Source: a virus. Taken from it: 23,766 nucleotides of DNA. Below are positions 16,662 to 23,766 of the stretch, in pieces. How positions within the stretch are numbered: the stretch's first letter is position 1; each line of letters begins with the position of its first letter. The translations under genes and the position numbers were made by a program. The stretch covers positions 22,450 to 46,215 of IMG/VR virus record IMGVR_UViG_3300030328_001986; one strand, written 5' to 3'. The notes beneath the pieces were generated by a model. It was not told where the DNA came from, did no database searches, and saw nothing but the letters and a program-made list of their open reading frames with translations.

Positions 16662-17747
16662 TTAGATAGATTGATAGTTAGAATTCCCAGCAACAGTTAA
16701 ACTACCACCATTACCCGCTGTATCAGTGCCATTGTTTTCAAATTTATAATAATGATAAAGTCTACTAGATCCAGTGTAATTACCGTTATTACTAGTTAAA
16801 TCAAAAGGTGTTCCGCTATTATATATTGCTAATACGTTTGCCGCGTTTAGTTCGGTTGACCAAACGGCAAACTCATTGTATACAGTTTCTGAAGTGTCAC
16901 CAGCTCTATAATAAGAATTTCCACTAGGCTCATTAAAATGCTGTACGTTAGACCCTATAGTCCATCTCTTGTCATCTTCATTGTGCATACCTAAATCTCC
17001 CGGACTAGTATCAGCATTAATAGGCGGTGCACCACAACTAACGCCGTTCCAGTAAAGCGTAACCCCACTAGAAGCTGCAGTTGATGATTTTGTTATTGTT
17101 ATCATGGTAAAATCATCACTGTTCACATTACCTCTATTAGATGCGCTCCAATATGTACCACCTAAACCAGCCGCAGCATAAGCAGTGGCATAAGCTCCAG
17201 AATTAGAGTGGAATAACCATTCCGATTGTATATCTTTATTTCCAGAGTTGTTATTTTGGATTTGAAGATACATTCTATTATTACCTTCTCTATATCTTAA
17301 CATTATACGATTGTCCCAGTTACTTTGTTGATCTTGCGGCGCGCTATCCCATAAGAATATAGAAGAGTTGTTATTAACGCTCCAACCAGCTTTAACCCAA
17401 ATATTTATCGTAAAAGGATCGGTCTCTGTAAAATGTGAAGTTGCCTCTGCGCTTGTGTCAAAATATACTGCTTGACCAATACCAGTTGTTATAGATTTTG
17501 AAACACCATAACTATCTGCAAAAGAAGGCGCTGCATCGTGATCGTAGCCATAAAAATCTTGTGTGTTATGTGGCGCTGTAAAATTTGCTGGTCTACTTGT
17601 GCTATTTGTATTTAACGTAGCAGCCTCTATAGTAGCCCCAAAGCCTAAATTTTCTCCACTAGGTGTTGGAGCAGCTGCGTAAGCATTTGAAGTTAGCTCT
17701 TTTAAAATTCCGAGCATACTTAGTTGACCGTCACTTGGTATTGCCAT
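16662..17747 (-). CDS. LamG/concanavalin-like jelly-roll adsorption protein
   Basis: A 361-aa protein of two parts. Residues 1-72 (MAIPSDGQLSMLGILKELTS, ending PHNTQDFYGYDH) match a short module found at the start of many marine phage structural proteins, with a characteristic aromatic GYDH end. Residues 85-345 look like a LamG/concanavalin A-like jelly roll: TINIWVKAG, then MLRYREGNNRMYLQIQ, FTMITITKSS, VTLYWNG and WTIGSN, followed by YNEFAVWSTELNAANVLAIY near the end. Such domains bind glycans or other surface ligands, so a decoration or receptor-binding role on the tail is inferred. The ATG lies 17 nt inside the S74 fibre gene. The next start (16660) follows its stop after 1 nt. No catalytic residues of a glycosidase are apparent. 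Confidence 0.7.
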   Translation of the reverse strand: MAIPSDGQLSMLGILKELTSNAYAAAPTPSGENLGFGATIEAATLNTNSTSRPANFTAPHNTQDFYGYDHDAAPSFADSYGVSKSITTGIGQAVYFDTSAEATSHFTETDPFTINIWVKAGWSVNNNSSIFLWDSAPQDQQSNWDNRIMLRYREGNNRMYLQIQNNNSGNKDIQSEWLFHSNSGAYATAYAAAGLGGTYWSASNRGNVNSDDFTMITITKSSTAASSGVTLYWNGVSCGAPPINADTSPGDLGMHNEDDKRWTIGSNVQHFNEPSGNSYYRAGDTSETVYNEFAVWSTELNAANVLAIYNSGTPFDLTSNNGNYTGSSRLYHYYKFENNGTDTAGNGGSLTVAGNSNYQSI

Positions 17748-20019
17748 ATACTTTTGTTTTTAATTCTTCAATTTGTTCTTGTTGTTCTTTTATAGCTTCT
17801 ATTAATAATGGTACTAATTTATCATAATTAACAGTTAAATAGTTTTCACCCGATATAGATTTTCCATGCTCATCGCTATCACAAGGCGCTATTAACACAG
17901 CTTCTGGAACTACTTTCTGTACTTCTTGAGCGAATACACCAGCCATGTCGTTATTATGCCCGTATGTTTTAGGAGCAACCGACTTAGCAAGATCGTTGTA
18001 GTTGTATGTAAAACCATTTAACGATTTTACTTTTTCAATAGGGTTTTTGTAAGGTCTTATGTTTGTTTTAAATCTTTTGTCAGAAACACCAGTATAAACA
18101 TCACCCACTACGTCAATATAACTGTCAGCTGCTCTTGGTGTTGTACCTAATCCCATAGAGCCGTTTACTAGATAATAATCAGACTCAGTACCAGAGGCTC
18201 TTGAGTCATGGACACCATAAGACGGGTTGGTTCTATTGAAACCTATTAAGCCTTGATGGGTTAGGGTAAGTGCGTTATTGTTAGCACCACCATGGTCCAT
18301 GTTAAATACTAAAATGTCAGAATCACATTTTATGGTAGTAGTATATGTTCCAGAGGATTCTGTATCTGTAAATGTAACACCATCTTGATGGTTAGTAGAT
18401 CCAATAAAAGAACTAGACAAAGCGCTGTATGCATCAGACCATTGATCAGACAAATTAGTGTCATTAACCATAATGTCTATATCACCGTCAGCAAACAATA
18501 TATAAGTGTCAAGACCCGAATCGTCATCAGCATAAATTTTATTTCTTACGCCTAAATCAAAAGTTTCCAACCTACCTGAACTTGGATTATACGTTAAAGC
18601 GCCTGTATCATCTAACAAGCCATTAGATTCATCGTGAAATACAACGGGAAAAGCTGTGTTTGCCGTGCTATCATCAACAGATGTTATACCAGAACTTGTA
18701 ACATAACCAAGACCAGTAACAAACGTATGTATTTGATCTGCTGTAGCTAACCCAGCACCACCATCAGCAATAGCAGCAGTGTCTAACACCGCGCCAGTTC
18801 CTAATCCCAAAGAAGTTCTAGCAGTAGCACCTGATTCTAAAACAAAGTTTGATCCATTACCCACTATAAAACCACCATCTGTTACAGCTAAACCAGCAAC
18901 ATCAGCAAGTTGAGCATCGTAAGCTTGCACATCAGACCCAATAGCTAATCCTAAATTTGTTCTAGCAGCTGATGCGGTTCCTCCGCCTGTACCACCATTA
19001 GCAATCGCAAGATCAGTTCCAGACCAATTACTATTATTTATACTGTTTGCTCCTGCTAAACTACCAAGCGAAGGTGTTCCAGATACACTTGCATAATCTA
19101 CAGTTTCAAAAGTAGGTGCTGCAGTTGCGCTAGCCGTACCTCTTGATCTTAAAAATTTATTTGAAGCAAGCGCATTACCTGTTACTTGTGTTATACCATC
19201 ACCGTCAGTATTTGCAACTATAACCCCGTGTGCTGTAAGAGCGGTTTCAGAGTCTAAATGAGATAAACCCTTTGCAGTACCACCAGCATTACCACTAACA
19301 TTACCAGTTACGTTACCAGTTAAAGCTCCATTAAAACCTGTGGCTGTTAAAACACCACTCGAGGAATTAAAAGTTAAATTAGTACCTGATTTAGCGTTTA
19401 AATTTCCAGACGCACTCGTTGTGAATAATACGTTACATGACGTATCACTAGATTCGTCTGCTACTGTTATAGCAGTTGCAATAGCAGCTGTACCTGAAGT
19501 ATCTTGGTTTCCAGACGTATTAACACCTGGTAGGTCTATTGCAGCAGTACCATCAAAACTAACACCACCAATTGCTCTAGCCGTAGCTAAAGCAGTTGCC
19601 GTAGCAGCGTTACCAGATGTATTACCACTAGATGTTATATAACCATAATCTTCAATCCTGTTTTTAATTGCAAGGGCGGTCATTAAATGATCGTCTGCAT
19701 TAGAAGCTTCTGACGTAACATCAATATCGTTGACAGTGTGGCCACCCAAATCTAATCCAACGCTAAGTGTAAATTTAGTAGAATCAAACTGTCCAACTGT
19801 AGAACCATTAATCCTCATAAACATATCAGTTTGACCGTTAAGCATTAGCTTACTACCACTAGTCGCTCCTTCTATAAACGTAGCTGCATTACCATAAGAA
19901 GTCTTTTGGTCTGACGCCATTGTAAGAGTACCTGATATATCAGCGTTACCATTAATGTCTAGCGAGGTACCTTCTACCTCACCAGAAACATCAATGTTAT
20001 TAAGAAATTTTACAGCCAT
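17731..20019 (-). CDS. Tail fibre with C-terminal S74 intramolecular chaperone/peptidase
   Basis: A 762-aa fibre. Residues 1-40 (MAVKFLNNIDVSGEVEG) resemble an attachment end. The shaft to about residue 640 is low-complexity Gly/Ala/Thr repeat containing GALTGNVTGNVSGNAGG and a block paralogous to the preceding fibre (residues 317-407). The last 117 residues are a peptidase S74 domain beginning SDKRFKTNI. S74 chaperones trimerise the fibre and then cut themselves off just before this serine, using a Ser-Lys pair spaced five residues apart. S646 and K651 fit that spacing. The end (LLIEAIKEQQEQIEELK) is the usual coiled-coil helix. Cleavage would leave a mature fibre of about 645 residues. The 3' end overlaps the LamG gene by 17 nt, suggesting translational coupling. 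Confidence 0.9.
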   Translation of the reverse strand: MAVKFLNNIDVSGEVEGTSLDINGNADISGTLTMASDQKTSYGNAATFIEGATSGSKLMLNGQTDMFMRINGSTVGQFDSTKFTLSVGLDLGGHTVNDIDVTSEASNADDHLMTALAIKNRIEDYGYITSSGNTSGNAATATALATARAIGGVSFDGTAAIDLPGVNTSGNQDTSGTAAIATAITVADESSDTSCNVLFTTSASGNLNAKSGTNLTFNSSSGVLTATGFNGALTGNVTGNVSGNAGGTAKGLSHLDSETALTAHGVIVANTDGDGITQVTGNALASNKFLRSRGTASATAAPTFETVDYASVSGTPSLGSLAGANSINNSNWSGTDLAIANGGTGGGTASAARTNLGLAIGSDVQAYDAQLADVAGLAVTDGGFIVGNGSNFVLESGATARTSLGLGTGAVLDTAAIADGGAGLATADQIHTFVTGLGYVTSSGITSVDDSTANTAFPVVFHDESNGLLDDTGALTYNPSSGRLETFDLGVRNKIYADDDSGLDTYILFADGDIDIMVNDTNLSDQWSDAYSALSSSFIGSTNHQDGVTFTDTESSGTYTTTIKCDSDILVFNMDHGGANNNALTLTHQGLIGFNRTNPSYGVHDSRASGTESDYYLVNGSMGLGTTPRAADSYIDVVGDVYTGVSDKRFKTNIRPYKNPIEKVKSLNGFTYNYNDLAKSVAPKTYGHNNDMAGVFAQEVQKVVPEAVLIAPCDSDEHGKSISGENYLTVNYDKLVPLLIEAIKEQQEQIEELKTKVYGNTK
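18797..19072 (-). repeat. Fibre paralogous block, copy in the S74 fibre
   Basis: Encodes residues 317-407 of the 762-aa fibre: SINNSNWSGTDLAIANGGTG, LGLAIGSDVQAYDAQLADVA, FIVGNGSN, TARTSLGLG. Order and spacing match the block at 20425-20702. Confidence 0.8.
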
Positions 20020-20040
20020 TTAATTCTATTTATTTATTTA

Positions 20041-22617
20041 TTATGCTCCGTGTTCACCACAATAAGTAACCATTGCCATATATGCACCTAAATTAACATT
20101 AGACGCAAACGTTACTACAATAGTTGTGTCACTTGGTCTTGTTACATCTGTGTAAACTGTTGAGTAGTCACTCACTTGTACTATTTCCACCTTGTAAGCT
20201 CTACTTTCAATCATACCATGTGTTATTGTAAATATTGTACTTGCAGCACCGTTGTTATTTGATTGAACAGGATTATCTGTATCTTCATCATCATTTAATA
20301 AGAATGTTCTAGCGAGTGCCACCGCGTTTCCTTCAACAGCAATTTTACCAGCACCTGTTCTTGTTATTGTAGTGTCAGTGGCATTACCAAGATCTAATCC
20401 AGTAAATTTAGGCGTATTACTTACTCCTAATCCTAGAGAGGTTCTAACAGTAGCACCTGTTTCAATTTGCCAATCACCAGCACTTGAACCAGTTCCAACT
20501 ATAAAAGCACCATCGGCTACCGAAAGCCCCGCTATTGCAGCAAGATCCGCATCATATCCTTGAACATCAGATCCAATAGCTAGTCCTAAAGCTGTTCTTG
20601 CGTCAGATGCGTTAGAAGATCCAGTACCACCGTTTGCGACAGCAAGATCAGTACCAGACCAGTTACTATTGTTAATACTACCTGCCGTAGCTAAAGAACC
20701 TAAGCCTAATGTTGTTCTTTGTGCAGCTGCATCAGCATCATCTAATAAAGCTTTACCAGCAGCGGTAAGATCGTATACTGCAGCCGATCCAGATCCAGTA
20801 AATTGAATACCTTTATCTGCAGCAGATGTTAAACCTGCTATTGCAGCAAGATCAGCATCGTAACCTTGTACATCACTTCCTATTGCTAAGCCTAAGTTTG
20901 TTCTTGCATCACTAGCATTAGAAGCTCCAGTACCACCATCACCAACTGGAACATCAGTACCACCAGCTCTATAAACTGCATTACCCTCGATTGTTATATC
21001 GCCAGAACTAGCTCTTGCTATTGTCGTATCACTAGCGTGTCCTAATTCTATAGTACCAACACCAATTGCATTAGATGTACTAGCTGTTAAACCAGAAGCG
21101 TTACCTTCTATAGTAGCTACTAAAGTTCCGGTTGCTACGGTTAAATTACCAGTAGAAGAAGGTGTTGCAGTTGTAGTACCTACTACAAATTTATCATCGC
21201 TCTCATCCCATATAATTGCAGCATTGTCACCAGTTGAACCTCTTTCTATAATTAAACCTGAGTCATTAGCGTTTGTACCAGCGCCTCTGTTTAAACCAAT
21301 TATATTATCAGAAACATCTAGATTTGTTTGATTAACCGTTGCAGTTGTTCCAGTAACTGTTAAATCACCTGCTACAGTTAAATTATCACCAATAGCAACT
21401 GTAGAAGTACCATGACCAATATTAACGGTAACAGCACTAATACCAGTACCTATATCAACTACTTCACTACCATCTCTTGTGTCTACAGATATATACTCGT
21501 CACTACCTTGTTTTACTACAAAAGCAGCGTCAGTATTATCTTTTATAGTAACACCAATAGTATTACCATCGTGAGATATTGTATCTAAAGCAATATCACC
21601 AACATTTGTTATGTTAGCATCACCAAACGATGTAGCACCAAACGAGTTTGCCGCGGCAGTTGATGTAATACCATTCGCAGCAGTAATTCCACCACCGTCT
21701 GCTATCGTTATTGCATCGTCACCATCTGTAAACTGGATTTTTGGAGTTTTAACTGCTGTAGCAAACGAACTAGTACCTGTAGATGTAATAGCGCCGCAAC
21801 CAACTGTTCCTAATCCTGATACATTACCACTTGTGTCAAAAGTATAATTACCATCTGAAAAAGTACCATCAATAGTTAAGTTGCGTATTGTACCAACGTC
21901 TTTGTTAGCGTCTACCGTAACAACTTTACTTGCTGCAACTGTACCAAGAGTTAATCCGTCAAGATAACCAATTTCAGTAGATGATATAGTAGTGGAATCA
22001 ATTGTTATTGAAGTATCAGCTGTAATAGTACCTGTAACATTAATACCACTGTCATTAATTTCCATAATGTCAGTACCATCAATATCAAATACCATTTTAC
22101 CATGGTTTGCAGTGCCAGAAGCTGTTGCTGTAGAGAAATGAACTTCTTCAGCAGTTTTATTACTACTACCGTTAAGAACTTGTATTGTTAAAGATTCAGC
22201 TGCACCAGTTCCCATTTTAAAGGAAACGTCTGCGTTATTTGTGTCATCATATAGAGTTAAGTCTCCACCAGTCAAAGCTGTTATAGCTTGTGAAGCGTCA
22301 GCGTTGATTGTGAGAGTAGTACCAGTTGCAGTGGTACTTATACCAGTACCACCAGCAATAGTAAGATCAGCACTACCACTTGAATCAGAGGCGGTACCAG
22401 CATTGTCTGCGGTTAAAGTTACTCCAGTAATATCACCAGCACCAGTACCAAGAGTTACATAAGAACCCGTACCACTTCCATCGTGGTACTTAAGACTGGT
22501 TCCATCTAATATAATCGTACCAGCAACATCTTGCGCACTTCCAGACGCTACGGTGTGGACAGCGAAATTTTGAATCTCGTTGCCGTTCATGTTTAGAACG
22601 TTTAAAAATTTAGGCAT
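20041..22617 (-). CDS. Large repeat-containing tail fibre
   Basis: An 858-aa protein that is rich in Gly, Ala, Ser, Thr and Asp and poor in aromatic residues, as expected of an elongated trimeric beta-structured fibre. Its N-terminus (MPKFLNVLNMNGNEIQNFAV) looks like a fibre attachment segment. The shaft has beta-strand repeats, including TNLDVSDNIIGLNRGAG and IIERGSTGDNAAIIWDESDD, motifs I recall from fibres of marine cyanophages and pelagiphages. Two copies of a LGLAIGSDVQGYDADLAAIAG unit follow at about residues 561-596 and 639-731. From about residue 770 a distinct C-terminal domain (ITHGMIESRAYKVEIVQ, ending TYCGEHGA) probably forms the tip. There is no S74 chaperone, unlike the next gene. 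It likely acts in host recognition, and repeat content makes it a candidate for recombination-driven change. Confidence 0.8.
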   Translation of the reverse strand: MPKFLNVLNMNGNEIQNFAVHTVASGSAQDVAGTIILDGTSLKYHDGSGTGSYVTLGTGAGDITGVTLTADNAGTASDSSGSADLTIAGGTGISTTATGTTLTINADASQAITALTGGDLTLYDDTNNADVSFKMGTGAAESLTIQVLNGSSNKTAEEVHFSTATASGTANHGKMVFDIDGTDIMEINDSGINVTGTITADTSITIDSTTISSTEIGYLDGLTLGTVAASKVVTVDANKDVGTIRNLTIDGTFSDGNYTFDTSGNVSGLGTVGCGAITSTGTSSFATAVKTPKIQFTDGDDAITIADGGGITAANGITSTAAANSFGATSFGDANITNVGDIALDTISHDGNTIGVTIKDNTDAAFVVKQGSDEYISVDTRDGSEVVDIGTGISAVTVNIGHGTSTVAIGDNLTVAGDLTVTGTTATVNQTNLDVSDNIIGLNRGAGTNANDSGLIIERGSTGDNAAIIWDESDDKFVVGTTTATPSSTGNLTVATGTLVATIEGNASGLTASTSNAIGVGTIELGHASDTTIARASSGDITIEGNAVYRAGGTDVPVGDGGTGASNASDARTNLGLAIGSDVQGYDADLAAIAGLTSAADKGIQFTGSGSAAVYDLTAAGKALLDDADAAAQRTTLGLGSLATAGSINNSNWSGTDLAVANGGTGSSNASDARTALGLAIGSDVQGYDADLAAIAGLSVADGAFIVGTGSSAGDWQIETGATVRTSLGLGVSNTPKFTGLDLGNATDTTITRTGAGKIAVEGNAVALARTFLLNDDEDTDNPVQSNNNGAASTIFTITHGMIESRAYKVEIVQVSDYSTVYTDVTRPSDTTIVVTFASNVNLGAYMAMVTYCGEHGA
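20425..20702 (-). repeat. Fibre paralogous block, copy in the 858-aa fibre
   Basis: This stretch encodes residues 639-731: SINNSNWSGTDLAVANGGTG, then LGLAIGSDVQGYDADLAAIA, then FIVGTGSS and TVRTSLGLG. The same ordered block occurs in the next fibre gene, with DNA similarity visible by eye, especially around AGATCAGTACCAGACCAGTT. Confidence 0.8.
20831..20937 (-). repeat. Second partial copy of the block within the 858-aa fibre
   Basis: Encodes residues 561-596 (SNASDARTNLGLAIGSDVQG, YDADLAAIAGL). It is nearly identical in protein to part of the copy at 20527-20633 and clearly similar in DNA, differing mainly at third codon positions. It looks like an internal duplication. Confidence 0.8.
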
Positions 22618-22635
22618 TGTTTTTTGTTTTTATTG

Positions 22636-23337
22636 TTAGTTTAAATACGCTTTACCTGATGTAGCAACAGAAAAGCTTATTGTTAAGTTATTTTTATCTT
22701 GATGTGTGACATCAGCAATACCCATATCACCAGATGATAACACTACGGTTACAGATGGAAATTTATTAAGGTTGTGCGCAATTGTCCACGTCGCGGAGCC
22801 GTTTGCTTGTGTAAAAGTAAAATCCTTGTCTTGAGCTCCAGCGAAAAGGACTACTGTATAATTGTATTGGTTCACTATACTACCATTACCACTTCTATAT
22901 ACTAATGTTAAGTCGTAAAAGTCAGTGTTACCACTATCTAGAGTTACAGCTGTACATGTATAAACACCGTAGTTATTTTGGTTTTCTATATCAGCTATAA
23001 GTATGTCTTTGTTAATAAATTCACTATAGAAGTTTGCTAAACTATTTGTTCCACTATATTGGTATTTGCTAAGCTTTACCGTTGTAATACTACTAAACGT
23101 TTTTGTTGCGCTACCAGTAGCTATGTGCATGGTACCTGCATCTGAAGCAGACCAATCACCAGTGTTTTCGTATAAATAAGTTATTTGACCCGTTATACCA
23201 ATAGCATTAGTATAAGAGTAGTGTTTAGCTATATCACCTAATGTAAAATTCTTTACAGTACCATCTGGATTGGTACCAAGCATTTTATCTGAATTAAGTG
23301 GAGTAGCATCTACCCCATAGGTGCTTATTCTAGCCAT
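22636..23337 (-). CDS. Short tail fibre / receptor-binding tip protein
   Basis: A 233-aa virion-associated protein and the first gene of the adsorption cassette. Its N-terminus (MARISTYGVDATPLNSDKML, then GTNPDGTVKNFTLGDIA) is of a type I know from fibre or baseplate-attachment ends in marine phages. The C-terminal 65 residues form a small beta-rich tip with the pattern WTIAHNLNKFPSVTVV, ending SGKAYLN. This recurs at the distal ends of many phage fibre proteins and is thought to fold as a compact trimeric cap. The middle is beta-rich with no recognisable enzyme motif. It begins 3 nt after the holin stop and ends 18 nt before the 858-aa fibre. The role in adsorption is inferred from these ends and from the neighbours. 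Confidence 0.65.
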   Translation of the reverse strand: MARISTYGVDATPLNSDKMLGTNPDGTVKNFTLGDIAKHYSYTNAIGITGQITYLYENTGDWSASDAGTMHIATGSATKTFSSITTVKLSKYQYSGTNSLANFYSEFINKDILIADIENQNNYGVYTCTAVTLDSGNTDFYDLTLVYRSGNGSIVNQYNYTVVLFAGAQDKDFTFTQANGSATWTIAHNLNKFPSVTVVLSSGDMGIADVTHQDKNNLTISFSVATSGKAYLN

Positions 23338-23340
23338 TTA

Positions 23341-23727
23341 TTATTTTTTTCTTTTTTCGAATGATCGTCCACCAAAATAGGCACCAATCACCGTTATTAG
23401 CACTAATTGTAAAAGATCTACGTACGAGTCCTTTACATCGAAGTTGAGTTTACCAGCATCTATAAATATAAGTAGCATTGTGCATACTACTAAAAATATT
23501 AATACTAATGGTCGAACATTTTTACTTAGCCATGAATCTGAGTTCATGTCTGCTTTCCAACGAGAAGTAATGTTCTTTTCCATCTCAACCTCATAGTTGG
23601 CTATTAATTCTTTTATCTTGTTTTCTGCAGCTAATTTCTCTTCACCACTAGTGTGCAAGTTGTCTATTACACTCCCAACACCTTTTACTAGGTCTGCTGC
23701 ACCACCTGAAAATAATTTACCTAGCAT
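23341..23727 (-). CDS. Holin, 3TM / gene-transfer-agent type
   Basis: A 128-aa protein that probably makes the inner-membrane lesion at lysis. Residues 1-65 are a soluble helical region containing the segment GEEKLAAENKIKEL. A short conserved-looking stretch, SDSWLSKNVRP, leads into a hydrophobic segment at about 72-90. A second hydrophobic segment spans about 103-119, and the protein ends in a basic tail (RSFEKRKK). This layout matches my recollection of the holin family described for gene-transfer-agent release (GTA_holin_3TM). Only two strong membrane segments are evident here; any third would have to be the weak N-terminal helix. The gene starts at ATG and is followed after 3 nt by the first fibre gene. 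No endolysin is in the window, so the lysis partner would lie elsewhere. The family call rests on pattern memory and has not been searched. Confidence 0.7.
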   Translation of the reverse strand: MLGKLFSGGAADLVKGVGSVIDNLHTSGEEKLAAENKIKELIANYEVEMEKNITSRWKADMNSDSWLSKNVRPLVLIFLVVCTMLLIFIDAGKLNFDVKDSYVDLLQLVLITVIGAYFGGRSFEKRKK

Positions 23728-23765
23728 TATTTCTTTTTATGTACTTTTTGAACATCAAAACTAGT
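23727..23765 (-). CDS. C-terminal tail of an unidentified upstream gene (partial)
   Basis: On the minus strand an open frame enters from the right edge and reads TSFDVQKVHKKK before a TAA stop. That stop shares one base with the holin start (TAATG). Stop-start overlaps of this kind occur elsewhere in this cluster, for example at 15842. A lysine-rich end is also common for phage proteins. Only twelve codons are visible, so this could be chance and no function can be given. Confidence 0.35.
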   Translation of the reverse strand, partial: TSFDVQKVHKKK

Positions 23766-23766
23766 A

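Noticed and set aside
16661-17747. LamG-like protein as a target of a diversity-generating retroelement
   Set aside because: No reverse transcriptase, template repeat or adenine-biased variable repeat pair is visible in the window.
20020-20040. Short TATT/AAAT tandem run between the two fibre genes as a phase-variation tract
   Set aside because: Only about three units, located in a 21-nt A/T-rich leader outside both coding frames. It is more simply an A-rich translation leader.
18797-20937. Repeated sequences that might be read as a CRISPR or other repeat array
   Set aside because: The repeats are in frame, of uneven length, diverge at third codon positions and encode fibre segments. There are no regular short repeats with unique spacers.
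19340-22462. Plus-strand open frames opposite the fibre genes
   Set aside because: Their Val/Ala/Pro-rich products are the antisense reading of Gly/Thr/Ala repeats. No independent gene signals are present.
1-23766. Stop-codon reassignment, known in some crAss-like phages
   Set aside because: The genes close with ordinary TAA, TAG (16391) and TGA (15032) stops, and no gene appears broken by an in-frame stop.

Overview
The window is a dense, AT-rich stretch of a tailed-phage genome in which every supportable gene lies on the minus strand. It reads from the right end (about 23.77 kb) leftwards. No tRNA, CRISPR array, integrase, transposase or replication gene is visible. Most gene leaders are A/T-rich and lack an obvious GGAGG-type ribosome site. 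Together with the protein types, this suggests a phage of a Bacteroidota (flavobacterial-type) host, probably marine or aquatic. That host assignment is inference. Stops are TAA, TAG and TGA in ordinary use, so no stop-codon reassignment is seen.

Layout in transcription order: (1) the tail end of an unidentified gene, then a 3TM-type holin. (2) An adsorption cassette: a short fibre or tip protein, a large repeat-containing fibre, a fibre ending in an S74 intramolecular chaperone/peptidase, and a LamG-like jelly-roll protein. (3) A run of small overlapping genes: an 89-aa unknown, a coiled-coil protein, a 73-aa unknown, a 196-aa GroES-like protein, and a 91-aa candidate small terminase. (4) The packaging and head genes: large terminase, portal, acidic scaffold-like protein and major capsid protein. 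(5) A 262-aa protein flanked by two intrinsic terminators. (6) A neck/short-tail set: a 240-aa ring/stub protein, a 374-aa tail-tubular-like protein, and a very large protein (at least 1623 aa, running off the left edge) that resembles the stabilisation/muzzle protein of crAss-like podoviruses.

The order terminase, portal, scaffold-like gene, capsid, small gene, ring, tubular, muzzle is that of crAss-like (Crassvirales-type) podoviruses, and no tube, sheath or tape-measure gene lies between the capsid and muzzle genes. I therefore favour a short-tailed phage related to the environmental crAss-like group, with moderate confidence. The cassette as a whole covers DNA packaging, shell assembly, portal-neck closure, receptor binding and lysis.

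I do not see a clearly new multi-gene system. The parts most worth checking are: a large terminase whose Walker A motif lacks the usual lysine; a GroES-like protein that looks internally duplicated; carbohydrate-binding-like insertions in the muzzle protein; a fibre-like N-terminal extension on the tail-tubular protein; and paralogous blocks shared by two adjacent fibre genes.
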